Source: Carposina sasakii (lineage: Eukaryota; Arthropoda; Insecta; Lepidoptera; Carposinidae). Taken from it: 64,000 bases of DNA. A program made the position numbers and the translations under genes. Positions 46,470-56,853 of the stretch are shown here, in pieces (the first letter of the stretch is position 1; each line of letters begins with the position of its first letter). Under the pieces are notes generated by a model. It was not told the origin of the DNA and did no database searches. It was given only the letters and a program-made list of their open reading frames with translations. The DNA is taken from positions 2,170,001-2,234,000 of the forward strand of contig CP053156.1 of assembly GCA_014607495.2 (NCBI GenBank), given 5' to 3'.

Positions 46470-46938
46470 TGTCGCGTTGTGATAAGTGTCGCCACTTCGA
46501 ACTAGGTTCGGTGGCGATTTCGTTCGGATTTGGATTTCGTCCGGATTCGGATTTCGTTCGGAATTGGATTTGAATTGGATTTGGAGTATTCCAAGGATTT
46601 GCCGAAAATTACATTAACGGAGGTGACCCGCCGAGCTCACCTACACCCGCCGAGCATTCCGTCGGACTTTTCGCATCGCTGCCTCGGCTGCTACCGGGGA
46701 TACGTCTCGCCCGAAGTTACGTGTCTTCTTTCTAAACAATTTTAATATTTATCAGAGAAACCAGGATTAGTCACCCACGACCTGTTATCGCGTTCACTTT
46801 AATAAATTAGTCTCGTGTTCAAAAATTGTTTTTTATTTTTATCACTTAGTTATACCGTATTTTTCTTTTGTTTTAAATTCATTAACTGGACCTGTCCACT
46901 TCTTGCCTGTAATAGGGGAAGAAGGGGACAGCGTTTCA
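46470..46938 (+). repeat. 5' LTR (internally deleted)
   Basis: Lacks 353 bp present in the right LTR between TGTCGCGTTGT and GATAAGTGTCGCC, i.e. most of U3, but keeps about 35 bp (ACTTTTCGCATCGCTGCC...) that the right LTR has lost. Confidence 0.8.
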
Positions 46939-47167
46939 TTGGCGCCCACTCGTTTTATTATATAACATTGATCCTGGTTTCTAGGTGATTGGTGAGTCAT
47001 ATTTATTATTTTGTGTACTTTTTCATTTAGCGAGTTATCCAGATATTTCGTTATTTTCAACGGATTTTAAATTTTTTGTACTACCTTCGGGGTGTTTTTT
47101 TTTTAATTTTTTTTACATTCTCTTTTTCATATTTTTTAAATTTAAATAAATTTTTTATCAAGTCAAG

Positions 47168-47419
47168 ATGTCGCGGCCTACAACCCCGACATTATATTTG
47201 TCACCGAATCCTTCGGCTGGTCCGTCATCACCTACATTACCTGCGGTGAAGGATGAGCCATGCGTCAAGTGCAATGACGTTGCACCTGCTATTACGGTGG
47301 TATGCGACCGCAATAATTTATCCGAGCTCCTCAAGCTCAAGTTCGCTTCATTTCAAATCTTCACTTGTTTTTACTTTACAAGAGATGTCTGGGAAGAGTA
47401 TTGGGGATTGGCATATTAA
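47168..47419 (+). pseudogene. Gag-like N-terminal remnant
   Basis: 83 codons from an ATG 230 bp after the LTR: MSRPTTPTLYLSPNPSAGPS, then a CVKCNDVAPAITVVCD segment. A Pro/Ser/Thr-rich start followed by a CxxC is compatible with a Gag start, but after about residue 58 the text turns AT-rich and hydrophobic, pointing to a deletion junction. No capsid or zinc-knuckle array remains. Confidence 0.45.
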
Positions 47420-48048
47420 AGATTTTAGATTGTCTAATAATTCTATATAATTTTCACGTATAATTTTTTCTTTATTATTACCTTCTTGCTTTCATTTCTT
47501 AATAGTTTTAGGGTGATTTTGGAATTTTATTCGAGAGTAATTAGATTGGCAGCGAGTTCGGGATCAATGGTGGTTGTCGGAGATTTGGTATTTTAGGAAG
47601 GTCAACCCAAAGCCTTATCACTCAAGCGGATGATGACTTGTTAAATAAGCCATTTTTTTTTCTTCATACCTTAATTTTTTTAAAATTAAGGCCTCATCAA
47701 ACGCAGCAGGGCGGTTAGTGACCCTGCACCTAACTAATATATTTAATCTTCTGGGCATCGCTATATTGTTCTCGAATCTTATCGTTAAGGACAAAAATTC
47801 GTTCTAGGATCACTTGTCATGAGTCAGCCTAACAATATTCTAGTTCTGATCTCTATTGTGTCAGAGTAAGTGTGATTGCAATTTCAGCAACTCACACATA
47901 GTATGAATATGATGTATGATTGATGATGGTATGTATGGATCGTATGTATGTCGATAAGTATTTCCGAGGTTTTTTTTTAACTCCTTCGTCCTTGGCGGTT
48001 TTGTCGTCGTCTTCTACGCCTAAAAACCTTTCTGTCGAGGGGGGGCAA

Positions 48049-48835
48049 TGTCGCGTTGTTCAAAATTCCCGCGACATGGTGCCGCCGTTATATTTCGAAA
48101 ACGTTTTGGGCGTTGCCACTCTAGCCGGAATTTCGTCTTTTTGGCACCAAGATTACCTTTTATTGTAATAAAATCTCTAAAATTCACGCCGGGCGGGGAC
48201 ATTAAAATCTTAACCAATGGCAAGGCCATTCTAGGCTGAGGTCAATAACCGTGCGGGCTAGGTTTGTTGCCTCGAGCGCGCGGTCGGCATTTACCAAAGC
48301 TCAAAAATTGAAGCCTAAGTTTAATTCCTCGTTCCTTACTTATTATAAGTATTACTTTCTGCTGTTTTGTAATTCAAATAGTCGCCATAGTGCAACTAAA
48401 TAATTTAACTGTGATAAGTGTCGCCACTTCGAACTAGGTTCGGTGGCGATTTCGTTCGGATTTGGATTTCGTTCGGATTTGGATTTCGTTCGGAATTGGA
48501 TTTGAATTGGATTTGGAGTATTCCAAGGATTTGCCGAAAATTACATTAACGGAGGTGACCCGCCGAGCTCACCCACACCCGCCGAGCATTCCGTCGGATA
48601 CGTCTCGCCCGAAGTTACGTGTCTTCTTTGTAAACAATTTTAATATTTATCAGAGAAACCAGGATTAGTCACCCACGACCTGTTATCGCGTTCACTTTAA
48701 TAAATTAGTCTCGTGTTCAAAAATTTTTTTTATTTTTATCACTTAGTTTTACCGTATTTTTCTTTTGTTTTAAATTCATTAACTGGACCTGTCCACTTCT
48801 TGCCTGTAATAGGGGAAGAAGGGGACAGCGTTTTA
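48049..48835 (+). repeat. 3' LTR (longer form)
   Basis: About 787 bp; contains the U3 segment 48060-48412 missing from the left LTR and a TTTAATAAATTAG polyadenylation-like region shared by both. Confidence 0.8.
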
Positions 48836-48839
48836 AAAT

Positions 48840-50105
48840 ACGTAGCCAATATTAAAATTTTGTCATCCATCTAATGAATTTGCAGCCAGGTATCTAAATG
48901 TTCTTCTCGGTGAATATACCTTTGCGAAAACTTGAATTAAACCTTACCATAAGGAGATGGCTCTTGATTAATTTTCATCCTATATCTCAAGGGAGAAATA
49001 ATTTTATAATAACGTCCATAGCAGGTGCTTGAAGCAAATTCTGTACCTATCTATTTCTTGTAAAATAGTACTTATTTTCTTTATTATAAACACATAAACA
49101 AAAAAGTATTAATACAACATAATATACACAGGAGAAATAAGAAGTGACAAAGTTGAAAGCTTATCATATTACTTTTAGCAAGACAAGCATAAAATAGACA
49201 CACAATAACACTTGTTAACAAAAAGTAACAAAAATGCATGAACGAACAACATACTATCTTACTAATTAATAGTATACAGTTTATTTCTATCTTACGTTGT
49301 TATAAGCAAATAAGCCTAATACAATTTTAGAGCGATTTTTTTTAAATGAAGTTCTAATAAGATTGTCGTTCGCAATTCCATCCAGGGTTATAAATTATAC
49401 TGGAAATATAATTTTACGTTCATTTTTTCTGACTTTAATTTTGCTGACGACACTTGGAAATAAGTTTTTCCAACCAGCATAAAACAAAATAGTCATAAGT
49501 TCCTTATATTTTTTTCGAATTAATTTTTATTGTGAAAATATTACTTACATGATGAAACTTGAAGTTATAGTATTAAAATGTATATAAATTACCCTACAGC
49601 GCACAGTAAACGAAAACTACCACCCACGTTAACCTAATTTACATTTTCAAATCAATACCTAGTATTTAGGATATATCCTACTATAAGCACGTAAAACCGT
49701 TGGTCCTGCGCCTGATCTCTCTCCGGTCGTGTCGGCTTTCCTGCACCGGTAGCACGGCAAAAACTCGTGAAAGTGGTGCTACCATCACAAAAGTAAAATG
49801 AACTTTATTACGTTCCGCACTGAATCGGTAATTGAATTGATATACAGGCATACGAAACGTCAAAATTAGCGATAAGACCCGCGTGAATTTAAACGCAAAG
49901 CTCTCAACCGCGGGTTATATATCGCGAGCGGCGCGACGCGGATTTTATTGTCAGTTTGAAGTATGAAACGTCATTTTGTCGCGAAACTTGACATTTAGGC
50001 GCCACAAAAAGCGGGACATACGTGAGTCGTGGACGGCATGCTACTGGTGCTGGCCAAGCTCCGTAGAGTTTGGTCGCCTTGGCCGAAATACGGTCGGAGA
50101 TCATC
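48840..50105. other. Non-coding stretch, downstream of the minus-strand Cyt-b5-r-like gene
   Basis: 49680-50105 is GC-richer repeat text (GTTGGTCCTGCGCCTGATCT, CGCGGGTTATATATCGCGAG) ending in ATCATCATCAT, an RTE-style tail. It may overlap the 3' UTR of the upstream gene; no poly(A) site can be chosen with confidence. Confidence 0.4.
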
Positions 50106-50323
50106 ATCATATCCTACTAATATAATTATAAACACGAAAGTTTTTGAGGATGTATGTATGTTTGTTGCTCTTTCACGTAAAACTACTGAATGATTGATGA
50201 AACTTCACAATAATATAGCTTACATATCAGAATAATACATAGGCTACAATTCTTTATCCCGGATAATTACGATATATCGTTTTTTCTACAGTCCACGCGG
50301 ACGAAGTCGCCGGCGATCTCTAG
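50106..50323 (-). repeat. Short dispersed repeat abutting a stop codon
   Basis: On the minus strand it runs CTAGAGATCGCCGGCGACTT, CGTCCGCGTGGACTGTAG, CGATATATCG, to ...ATAATTATATTAGTAGG. Relatives start CTAGTGGACGCCCGCGACTC at 55.13 kb and CACTAGCTATCCGCGAC at 44.63 kb; the other end TATAATATTAGTGTAG is at 56.1 kb. Its first four bases include the TAG stop of the gene at 50320-56853. Confidence 0.7.
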
Positions 50324-53300
50324 TTTTCTAATAATTTTGGCTCCGTTTTTAATGTCATTTTAATTTGTCCAACAAACAAGTTAAATGACGACACCATTCT
50401 GAAGTTGGCCTTAAATTCTTCACAGCGTTGCAAAAACTTTGGGTATATGTATGGTAAATATGCATGGTCCAGGGTAGGGAAGAGATGATGGAGGGTATGG
50501 TCTCCGAAGAACGTCATTACGCGGAAAAGGCTTCCATTAATGTCGGTCCTGTCCATCAATGTGGACACTTCATGCGTTCCCCAGTCGAGGTGTATATCAC
50601 TGAAATAAAAATATTACATAATTATTAATGTGAAAAGATTTAAAATATCATGTGTTTAGTCAAGAAAAATGTGTATTTATGTAAAACGGGTGATTGAATA
50701 TAGCACAATTTTCTCATAGCTTTAGGATCAATTTGGTGGTTGCTATATAACAATCGAAGCTCTGGTGCTAACAACTTAGAATACCACGTATATGTTTCCA
50801 AATAGATTCGTTACCGGTTGCCAGATTGCCCGCAAAACTGTACAACATAATGACTGTGTAGTTATGCACAATTATTAATTACTGGTGAACGTCCGCGACC
50901 TGGTCCGGTTAAACTTATGACAACAGAATTTCGGAAAATCCTTTTTACGGGATGCCTAGGTTATACAAAGAATACACCCTCAAAGTTTCAGGTCACTAAT
51001 GCCCTATTTCTAATACCCTAGCTATCCTTACATAGTCTAATTTTTAAGGAAGACTATAGAGAAAAGCAACCTATAGATTTATTTCTAACTTAAATTGCTT
51101 TTCACCAACATACGGACTCAGCAAGTACAGACTACTTGCTTGGAGATGTCAAAAACTGAATTCAAAAAAACTTGTGATTGCTTGTTTGAGGATAACATTA
51201 AGAAAAATATTTATAACGAAATTAAGAAAAACGCTGGTAAAATGAGGCATTAAATCAGCAGTTTACGTTGATTCCCAGTTATTCCGGACACATTTGATAC
51301 ATTTTATAGATATATACAGGATGATTTTTGGTCGTCAACGTTCCCGAAAACTACGGAATCTCCTCATCATCACGATCATTTTTCTCCATGGAAGCATACC
51401 TGGGAAGTGTCTGGTTTCCAAAATATTAGGGTCCAAAGTTAAGTAAATAGACTGCGTTTTTCTGCATAAATGCACATAGACGCGCGTAGCAGGATTTTTT
51501 CACGAAAAATAATTAATATCTGTCTATAAAAAAACTAACATAAACACTAGACACTATAAATTTCGCACGACCAAGGAATTTAAAAATTTTTTTCAAAAAA
51601 AATATATTTTTTTCCCAGCATTTTTTTGGGCATAAACTTACTTTATTTCATGTATAGAGTACGTACCCTTCGTTAAAGGTAGCCACAAAAAAACACCCTA
51701 TATAAGAATTGCAAATCAGTAAATCGGCGAACCCAACTCGGCTGGGCGATTGTACAACGGAAGTGCGACAAACAGTTGCCCGACGGACATTTGCCCGAAG
51801 AATCTTTAACCGACCGGACATTTGATCGACAAGGCATTCGACCGACACGACTTTGGTCCGAAGCACTTTTAACTCACAGCAGCTTTCAACGACGTAATTT
51901 CACGTAATGTTATTATCTACGAGTATGTGAACAGTTAAAAAACATTGCACTCTAGGGGTAGGGCCATGAAGCAGCGAACCAGGGTGGGGCAGACAAGACT
52001 GCGTGGAGTCAGGGTAAACTGAGTCGATTTAAGTGCCTGTTTTTTTATTCATCCTAATTTTTGTTTTAAATAATGCTCTATACAGATTCCTATTAACAAT
52101 ATAATCGATGTTCACAACGACGTTATGGTTCAATAAAAAAATTGATCAACACCAGGTGACAAACAAGGATCAACTATTTATTTGGGCTGGGCAGCGTTCG
52201 GGAAACTACGAAGCTTATTTGTGTCCAAGATATCCCAGTCCTTAAAGACGAAGGTATTCAACCAGTGCGTGATACCGGTGATGACCTACGGTGCCGAGAC
52301 GTGGTCTCTAACTTCTTCTTCAGCCTATTATTGCAGTCCACTGCGGGACGTAGGCCTCCCCCAGGGCACGCCACAAGGCTACTGCCACAGGGGGGGTTTT
52401 GCCCATTGTCACCCCACTGGGCAGGCGGGTTGGTGACCGCAGTGTGATTTTCGGACTATGTTGTCAGTACGGGAGGCGCTGCTGCCCACCTCCCGGAAAC
52501 CCTTAAATGCCTCGTACGATACCCATGGGCAGGCAGGGGTGGCAAACTCTACTCTGCCGGTATCACGCGACAAAAGCAAGCTGAAGTGGCAATGGGCAGG
52601 GCACATAGCTCGAAGAACTGGGTACCATGTATCGGCAAACGCAACGTGGGAAGGCCACCCGTGAGGTGGACGGACGACCTGGCCAAGGTCGCGAACGTCG
52701 GTTAGATGCAGACTGCTTCCGATCGGTCGGAGTGGAGGTTGTTGGGGAAGGCCTATGTCCAACAGTGGACTTCCCAGGGCTGTAAATGATGAAAATGATG
52801 TAAGAATTACCGTGTTTTATATTTTACCTGACTTCATCACCATCCTTAAAGATGTCTGGGTGATGATGAGCAGCATTGGAACCAATAATGAAGAAGATAA
52901 AGCTGCCGGTACAAAGAATCCAGAACCACATATACATTGCATGGTAAAAGGAGCAACCACTAATCAAATATATCCAGATTGGGATCATAAAGCCAACACC
53001 GTCATGCCAACGATAATGTTTTTGGAAAAAACCAGGGCGGATGAAGTTGCAACTTAATCTGGAATAAAAAAAACTATGTATAATTAACGATATCCTCTTG
53101 AGAATGTATGTTATAATTAATTTATTGAAAAATCTATAGAACTATTGATACTATATTGATATTTTCATTCTACAATTTATTTGTCTATTCTACTATGACA
53201 ACCTATGGCGGACATCACCTGGATGTTCAGAGGTCAATTATTTTAAGAAAAATTCCTTCAAATTTATCTTCTCTTCTATATCATTCATTCTCTTATCTTA

Positions 53301-56300
53301 CACATACCTTTTTATAAAATTCAATAAAAATAAGAAAGGGAATACGATGAGCTCAATCAGAAAAGCTAAAACGTATGTCCTCGGTACATTCTTTCTTGGA
53401 TTCCACCAGACCAACGGCTCGAATGCACTCACTTCTAAGTCCATCAATGTATTTGGATAAAGATGATGCGACAGTGCGTGAGATACTCTGAAATCCCTGA
53501 AAGGAAAATATATTTTGATATACCTAGACTTCGCTGCAGTGCAACAGCGAAAAATGCAAATTAGCTTGCGTAAGTAGAGCTGCGAATTTTATAAATAAAA
53601 ATAATAAATCAATAGCATTAACGATATCATCCGCCGGGCTCTTGCCACCGCCGGGGCACCATCTGTTTTAGAACCTGTCGGTTTGGTGCGCGACGATGGC
53701 AAGAGACCGGACGGCATGACCCTCGTGCCCTGGGAGATGGGGCGCTCTCTAGTATGGGACGCTACATACGTCGATACTCTGGCAGCGTCCCATGCCCCAG
53801 GCACAGCCATAAGAAGTGGCTCTGCGGCCGCCACAGCGGCGCCAATATGCAAACCTCAGTGGAGACTATATATTTGTGCCGTTTAGGGTTGAAATCATGG
53901 GGCCCGGGAGCCCGTGCCCTTTTTAAGGGCATTTCAAAAAGGCTAGTCGAGGTGTCCCACAACCGAAGGGCTGGCCAGTATTTTGGGCAAAGAATTAGCT
54001 TCGCCATCCAGCGGGGCAATGTGGCCAGCCTTTTGGCCACGTTGCCAGCGGTGGAGGAGTTGCAGGCAATTTTCTATTTCTAAATATGTTTTAGATTTAG
54101 TTTTTTTTCTGTATTTACCCAATTACATAATTCATTAAAAAAATATGACAAAATTAATTTAAAAATTACCTGTAAGACCACAAACTCAAGTTAAAAAGAT
54201 ACATTCTCCAATTAGTCTTCCTATGAATATAGTTATGTGAAGCTACCACTGTCCATGCTAATGTTAAACTAGCAATAAGGTAGGATATGTTCACTATCCA
54301 GTAATTTGTAGCCCAACATGATAAAGCAGAAGTTATTAGATATGTTGCAAATAATCCATCTATAATCATATTTGAGGCATTTGCAGTTTGTTTTGGTACT
54401 TTTTGTAAAATCTCTCGTACATCATTTTTAAGAGTTTTGTAAAATCCGTCATCTTTGAATGTGAATGGAGAATTTCGTGGTGTATTTGCATCTTTTATGT
54501 AGAAATTTTTCAGTAACGTTTCGGCGTATCTCGTTATATGGTGGGCTTCGAATGCTTCGGTTATATCTGTACCCTGTAGAATAGCCAATTTTAAATAAAT
54601 TAACTGCTTCTAAATTATATTACACACGCACATACAGGATGTTTTTTTGTGGCCACCTTTAACGAAGGGTACGTATTCTATACATGAAATAAAGTAAGTT
54701 TATGCCAAAAAAAATGCTGGGAATTTTTTTATTTATTTTTTTTATTTTAAATTCCTTGATCGTGCGAAATTTATAGTGTCTAGTGTTTATGTTAGTTTTT
54801 TTATAGACAGATATTAATTATATTTCGTGAAAAAATCCTGCTACGCGCGTCTATGTGCATTTATGCAGAAAAACGCAGTCTATTTACTCAACTTTGGACC
54901 CTAATATTTTGGAAACCAGACACTTCCCAGGTATGCTTCCATGGAGAAAAATGATCGTGATGATGAGGAGATTCCGTAGTTTTCGGGAACGTTGACGACC
55001 AAAAATCATCCTGTATATACGGCTGTGTGACCAAAATGGGGTAGACAGAACTGCGGGATTAGGAAATAGCTATATAATATATATAATAGCTATATAATAT
55101 ATATAATATATATAATAGCTATATTATATACTAGTGGACGCCCGCGACTCCGTCCGCGTGGACTACAGAAAAAAAAATGTCGAAATTATCCGGGATAAAA
55201 ACATTTTCCCGGGATAAAAAGTAGCCTATATGTTAAGTGGGACCTGTCACAATATATTCCTGAAAACTGCACCGAAATCGGTTAAGCCGTTCCTGAGATT
55301 AGCGTGCACAAACGCACAGACAGTCCCTTCCCGTGGGAATTTCGGGAAATCAATTCTTAGTGCTTCCCCGCAGTCTCCGATTTTAGCTTCACATGTACAG
55401 CGGTTTTTGTAAAAAAATTGAATTCCCGTTAGTCCCCTTCCCGTGGGAATTTCGGGAAATTCGTTCTTAGCGCTCCCTCGCAGTCCCTAATGAACGTACA
55501 GGTCTAATTTCGAATTCATATGTATCGCGCTTGTCGTAAAAAAATGAATTCCCGTTTGTCCCCTTCCCGTGGGAGTTTCGAGAAATCCGTTCCTAGTGCT
55601 TCCTCGGGGTCTCAAATAAACAAATATGCCCAACTTAAGATTCATATGTGTAACCGTTTTCATAAAAAATAATTAATTCCCGTTGGCCCCCTTCCCGTGG
55701 GAATTTCGGGAAATTCGTCCTTAGTGCTTACTTGCAGTCCCTAATGAACATCTATGCCCAATTTCAGCTTAATATGTATAGCGGTTTTCGTAAAAATTAT
55801 GAATTCCCGTTTGTCCCCTTCCCGTGGGAATTTCGGGAAATCCGTTTTTAGTCCTCCCTTGCTCTCCCCAATGAACATATATGCCCGATTTCAGCTTCAT
55901 ATGTATAGTGGTTTTCGTAAAAAATATAGAATTCCCGTTTGTCGCCTTCCCGTGGGAATATCGGGAAATTCTTATAGCCTATGTTCATCCAGGTCCTATA
56001 AGGATTCTAACGGTGAAAGAATTTTTAAAATCGGTCCAGTAGTTTTTGAGCCTATTCATTACAACCAAACAAACAAAGTTTTCCTCTTTATAATATTAGT
56101 GTAGATAATAATACTGCCACGTTTAGCATAGCGGAGACAGATGTAAAAGTTCAGTGATAAGTTCCTTACTCATCGTCTGAGAAAACATCCCCGAGTTCCT
56201 GAGTCATCTTTTATTACATGCACTGCAGTGAAGATACATATTCGTTACTTTTTTATCAAGTGGTGAACCTCCTACACAGGCGACTGCACAAAGTTTTCAT

Positions 56301-56853
56301 TTATCGTGCAACATATTATCGACCATAATTAGTTCTCCGAATAAAATATTTTAAGAACATTAAGAATTCATTTCGTAGAGTTTACTTCAGAAAGTGATAA
56401 ATGTAATAAAGGCTTATGACTTTTATAAAAATATTTGGCTTTTAGTGCAACCCAAATGCCACCTCGACTAAGAAATTATGCAAATTATTTACCAAACGAC
56501 CAAATAATAAAATGAATATATATAAAAATATATAAAAAATATGTTAAATTACTGAATAAGTACCTACTACATTATTAAAAACCTTTGTAAGTAAACCGTA
56601 CCTTAGTAAGTTCCAACCACTCAGCGCCTCCGGGATGCTTCTGCACAAAATCGGTCAGGTCATAGAGTCCATCGTGGACCCTCCATAAACCCTCAGCTCC
56701 ATCATCCATGGCTTTGCCTGTCAGCCATTGCACCGGGTCCCTTAAGCCCTCATCTCTTAGGGACGGGTACTTAAGTTGAGGGAAGCTAACGTGAGTTTTT
56801 TTCTCAACAGCTCTGTGGTGAGCTATTTCTATATAATCATTTCTTGGCGCCAT
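50320..56853 (-). CDS. Cyt-b5-r: Cytochrome b5-related fatty-acid-desaturase-like protein, minus paralogue
   Basis: Five exons on the minus strand: 56853-56602, 54573-54170, 53496-53308, 53058-52828 and 50599-50320, all with GT..AG borders and joining into 451 codons. Residues 1-110 form a cytochrome b5 domain (HPGG at 73-76; partner haem His near 95-96 in FEAHH). The rest is a membrane desaturase-like domain with His boxes HNYIH (197-201), HALSHH (225-230) and HTLHH (393-397, after FGD), an extra HHHPD, and hydrophobic stretches around 158-195, 270-282 and 302-345. The family (Drosophila Cyt-b5-r) is a fused b5/desaturase protein, probably in the endoplasmic reticulum; its substrate is not well defined. 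Exon sizes match the plus-strand neighbour. The stop codon falls in a repeat. All key residues are kept, so I regard it as functional. Confidence 0.9.
51317..51700 (+). mobile_element. MITE-like element with CAGGATG ends, copy 4 of 6
   Basis: In intron 4 of the minus-strand desaturase-like gene. Starts CAGGATGATTTTTGGTC after TATA and ends CACCCTA followed by TATA. Confidence 0.8.
51735..51900. repeat. Degenerate 15-16-bp periodic repeat
   Basis: Successive phrases CGACGGACATTTGCC, CGAAGAATCTTTAAC, CGACCGGACATTTGAT, CGACAAGGCATTCGAC, CGACACGACTTTGGTC, CGAAGCACTTTTAAC: each starts CGA and ends with a TTTGNC-like core. Looks like a decayed minisatellite inside intron 4. Confidence 0.6.
52183..52797 (+). 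mobile_element. RTE-type LINE fragment with a foreign insert
   Basis: 52183-52312 reads [12 protein letters not shown] ... [10 protein letters not shown]. About 260 bp (52313-52573) of a different repeat follow (GCAGTCCACTGCGGGACGTAGG, GGGCAGGCGGGTTGGTGACC), after which the RTE resumes with [14 protein letters not shown] and ends GCTGTAAATGATGAAAATGATG. About 130 bp of the RTE is missing at the junction. It sits in intron 4 on the strand opposite to the host gene, and stops at 52797, about 30 bp from exon 4. Confidence 0.75.
53594..54085 (+). pseudogene. Retroelement C-terminal nuclease-like fragment in intron 2
   Basis: The plus strand, antisense to the host gene, encodes [20 protein letters not shown] then [18 protein letters not shown] in one frame and [53 protein letters not shown] in another, so one frameshift separates the halves. 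The pattern KRPDG...LVWDAT resembles a PD-(D/E)xK nuclease core. I know this arrangement as a common C-terminal region of invertebrate retroelement proteins; the exact family is not certain. It is GC-richer than its surroundings. Confidence 0.65.
54635..55013 (-). mobile_element. MITE-like element with CAGGATG ends, copy 5 of 6
   Basis: Reversed complete copy in intron 1 of the minus-strand gene: CAGGATGTTTTTTTGTGG on the left, CATCCTG on the right, A/T-only flanks (CATA, TATA). Confidence 0.8.
55055..55130. repeat. Imperfect tandem AT repeat
   Basis: Repeating TATAATATATATAATAGCTA-like units, directly before the repeat at 55131. Confidence 0.75.
55131..56107 (+). repeat. Dispersed repeat containing a six-unit 110-128-bp tandem array
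   Basis: Left end CTAGTGGACGCCCGCGACTC, right end TATAATATTAGTGTAGAT. Between 55325 and 55990 the phrase CCCTTCCCGTGGGAATTTCG recurs near 55326, 55435, 55560, 55687, 55815 and 55943, each followed by GGAAAT, AGTGCT..., TGCCCAATTTCAGCTT-like text and TTCGTAAAAA. It lies in intron 1 of the minus-strand gene. The open frames at 55230-55412 and 55754-56104 are products of the array. Confidence 0.8.

Larger units (their letters stand above)
46470..48835 (+). mobile_element. Non-autonomous LTR retrotransposon, gag remnant only
   Basis: LTRs at 46470-46938 and 48049-48835 both start TGTCGCGTTGT and end GCGTTTCA/GCGTTTTA. A 4-bp target duplication AAAT flanks the element (46466-46469, 48836-48839). 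A primer-binding-like TTGGCGCCCACTCG directly follows the left LTR and a GAGGGGGGG purine tract (48037-48045) precedes the right LTR. The internal 1.1 kb has only a short gag-like start and no protease, RT or integrase. The 4-bp duplication and primer site suggest a Ty3/gypsy-type derivative. Confidence 0.85.

Noticed and set aside
46842..47060. Minus-strand frame in the LTR element
   Set aside because: It crosses the LTR end and primer-binding site, so it is not a coding region.
53762..54040. 92-codon minus frame in the same sense as the host gene
   Set aside because: It is antisense to the retroelement fragment and is not flanked by splice sites in phase with the neighbouring exons.
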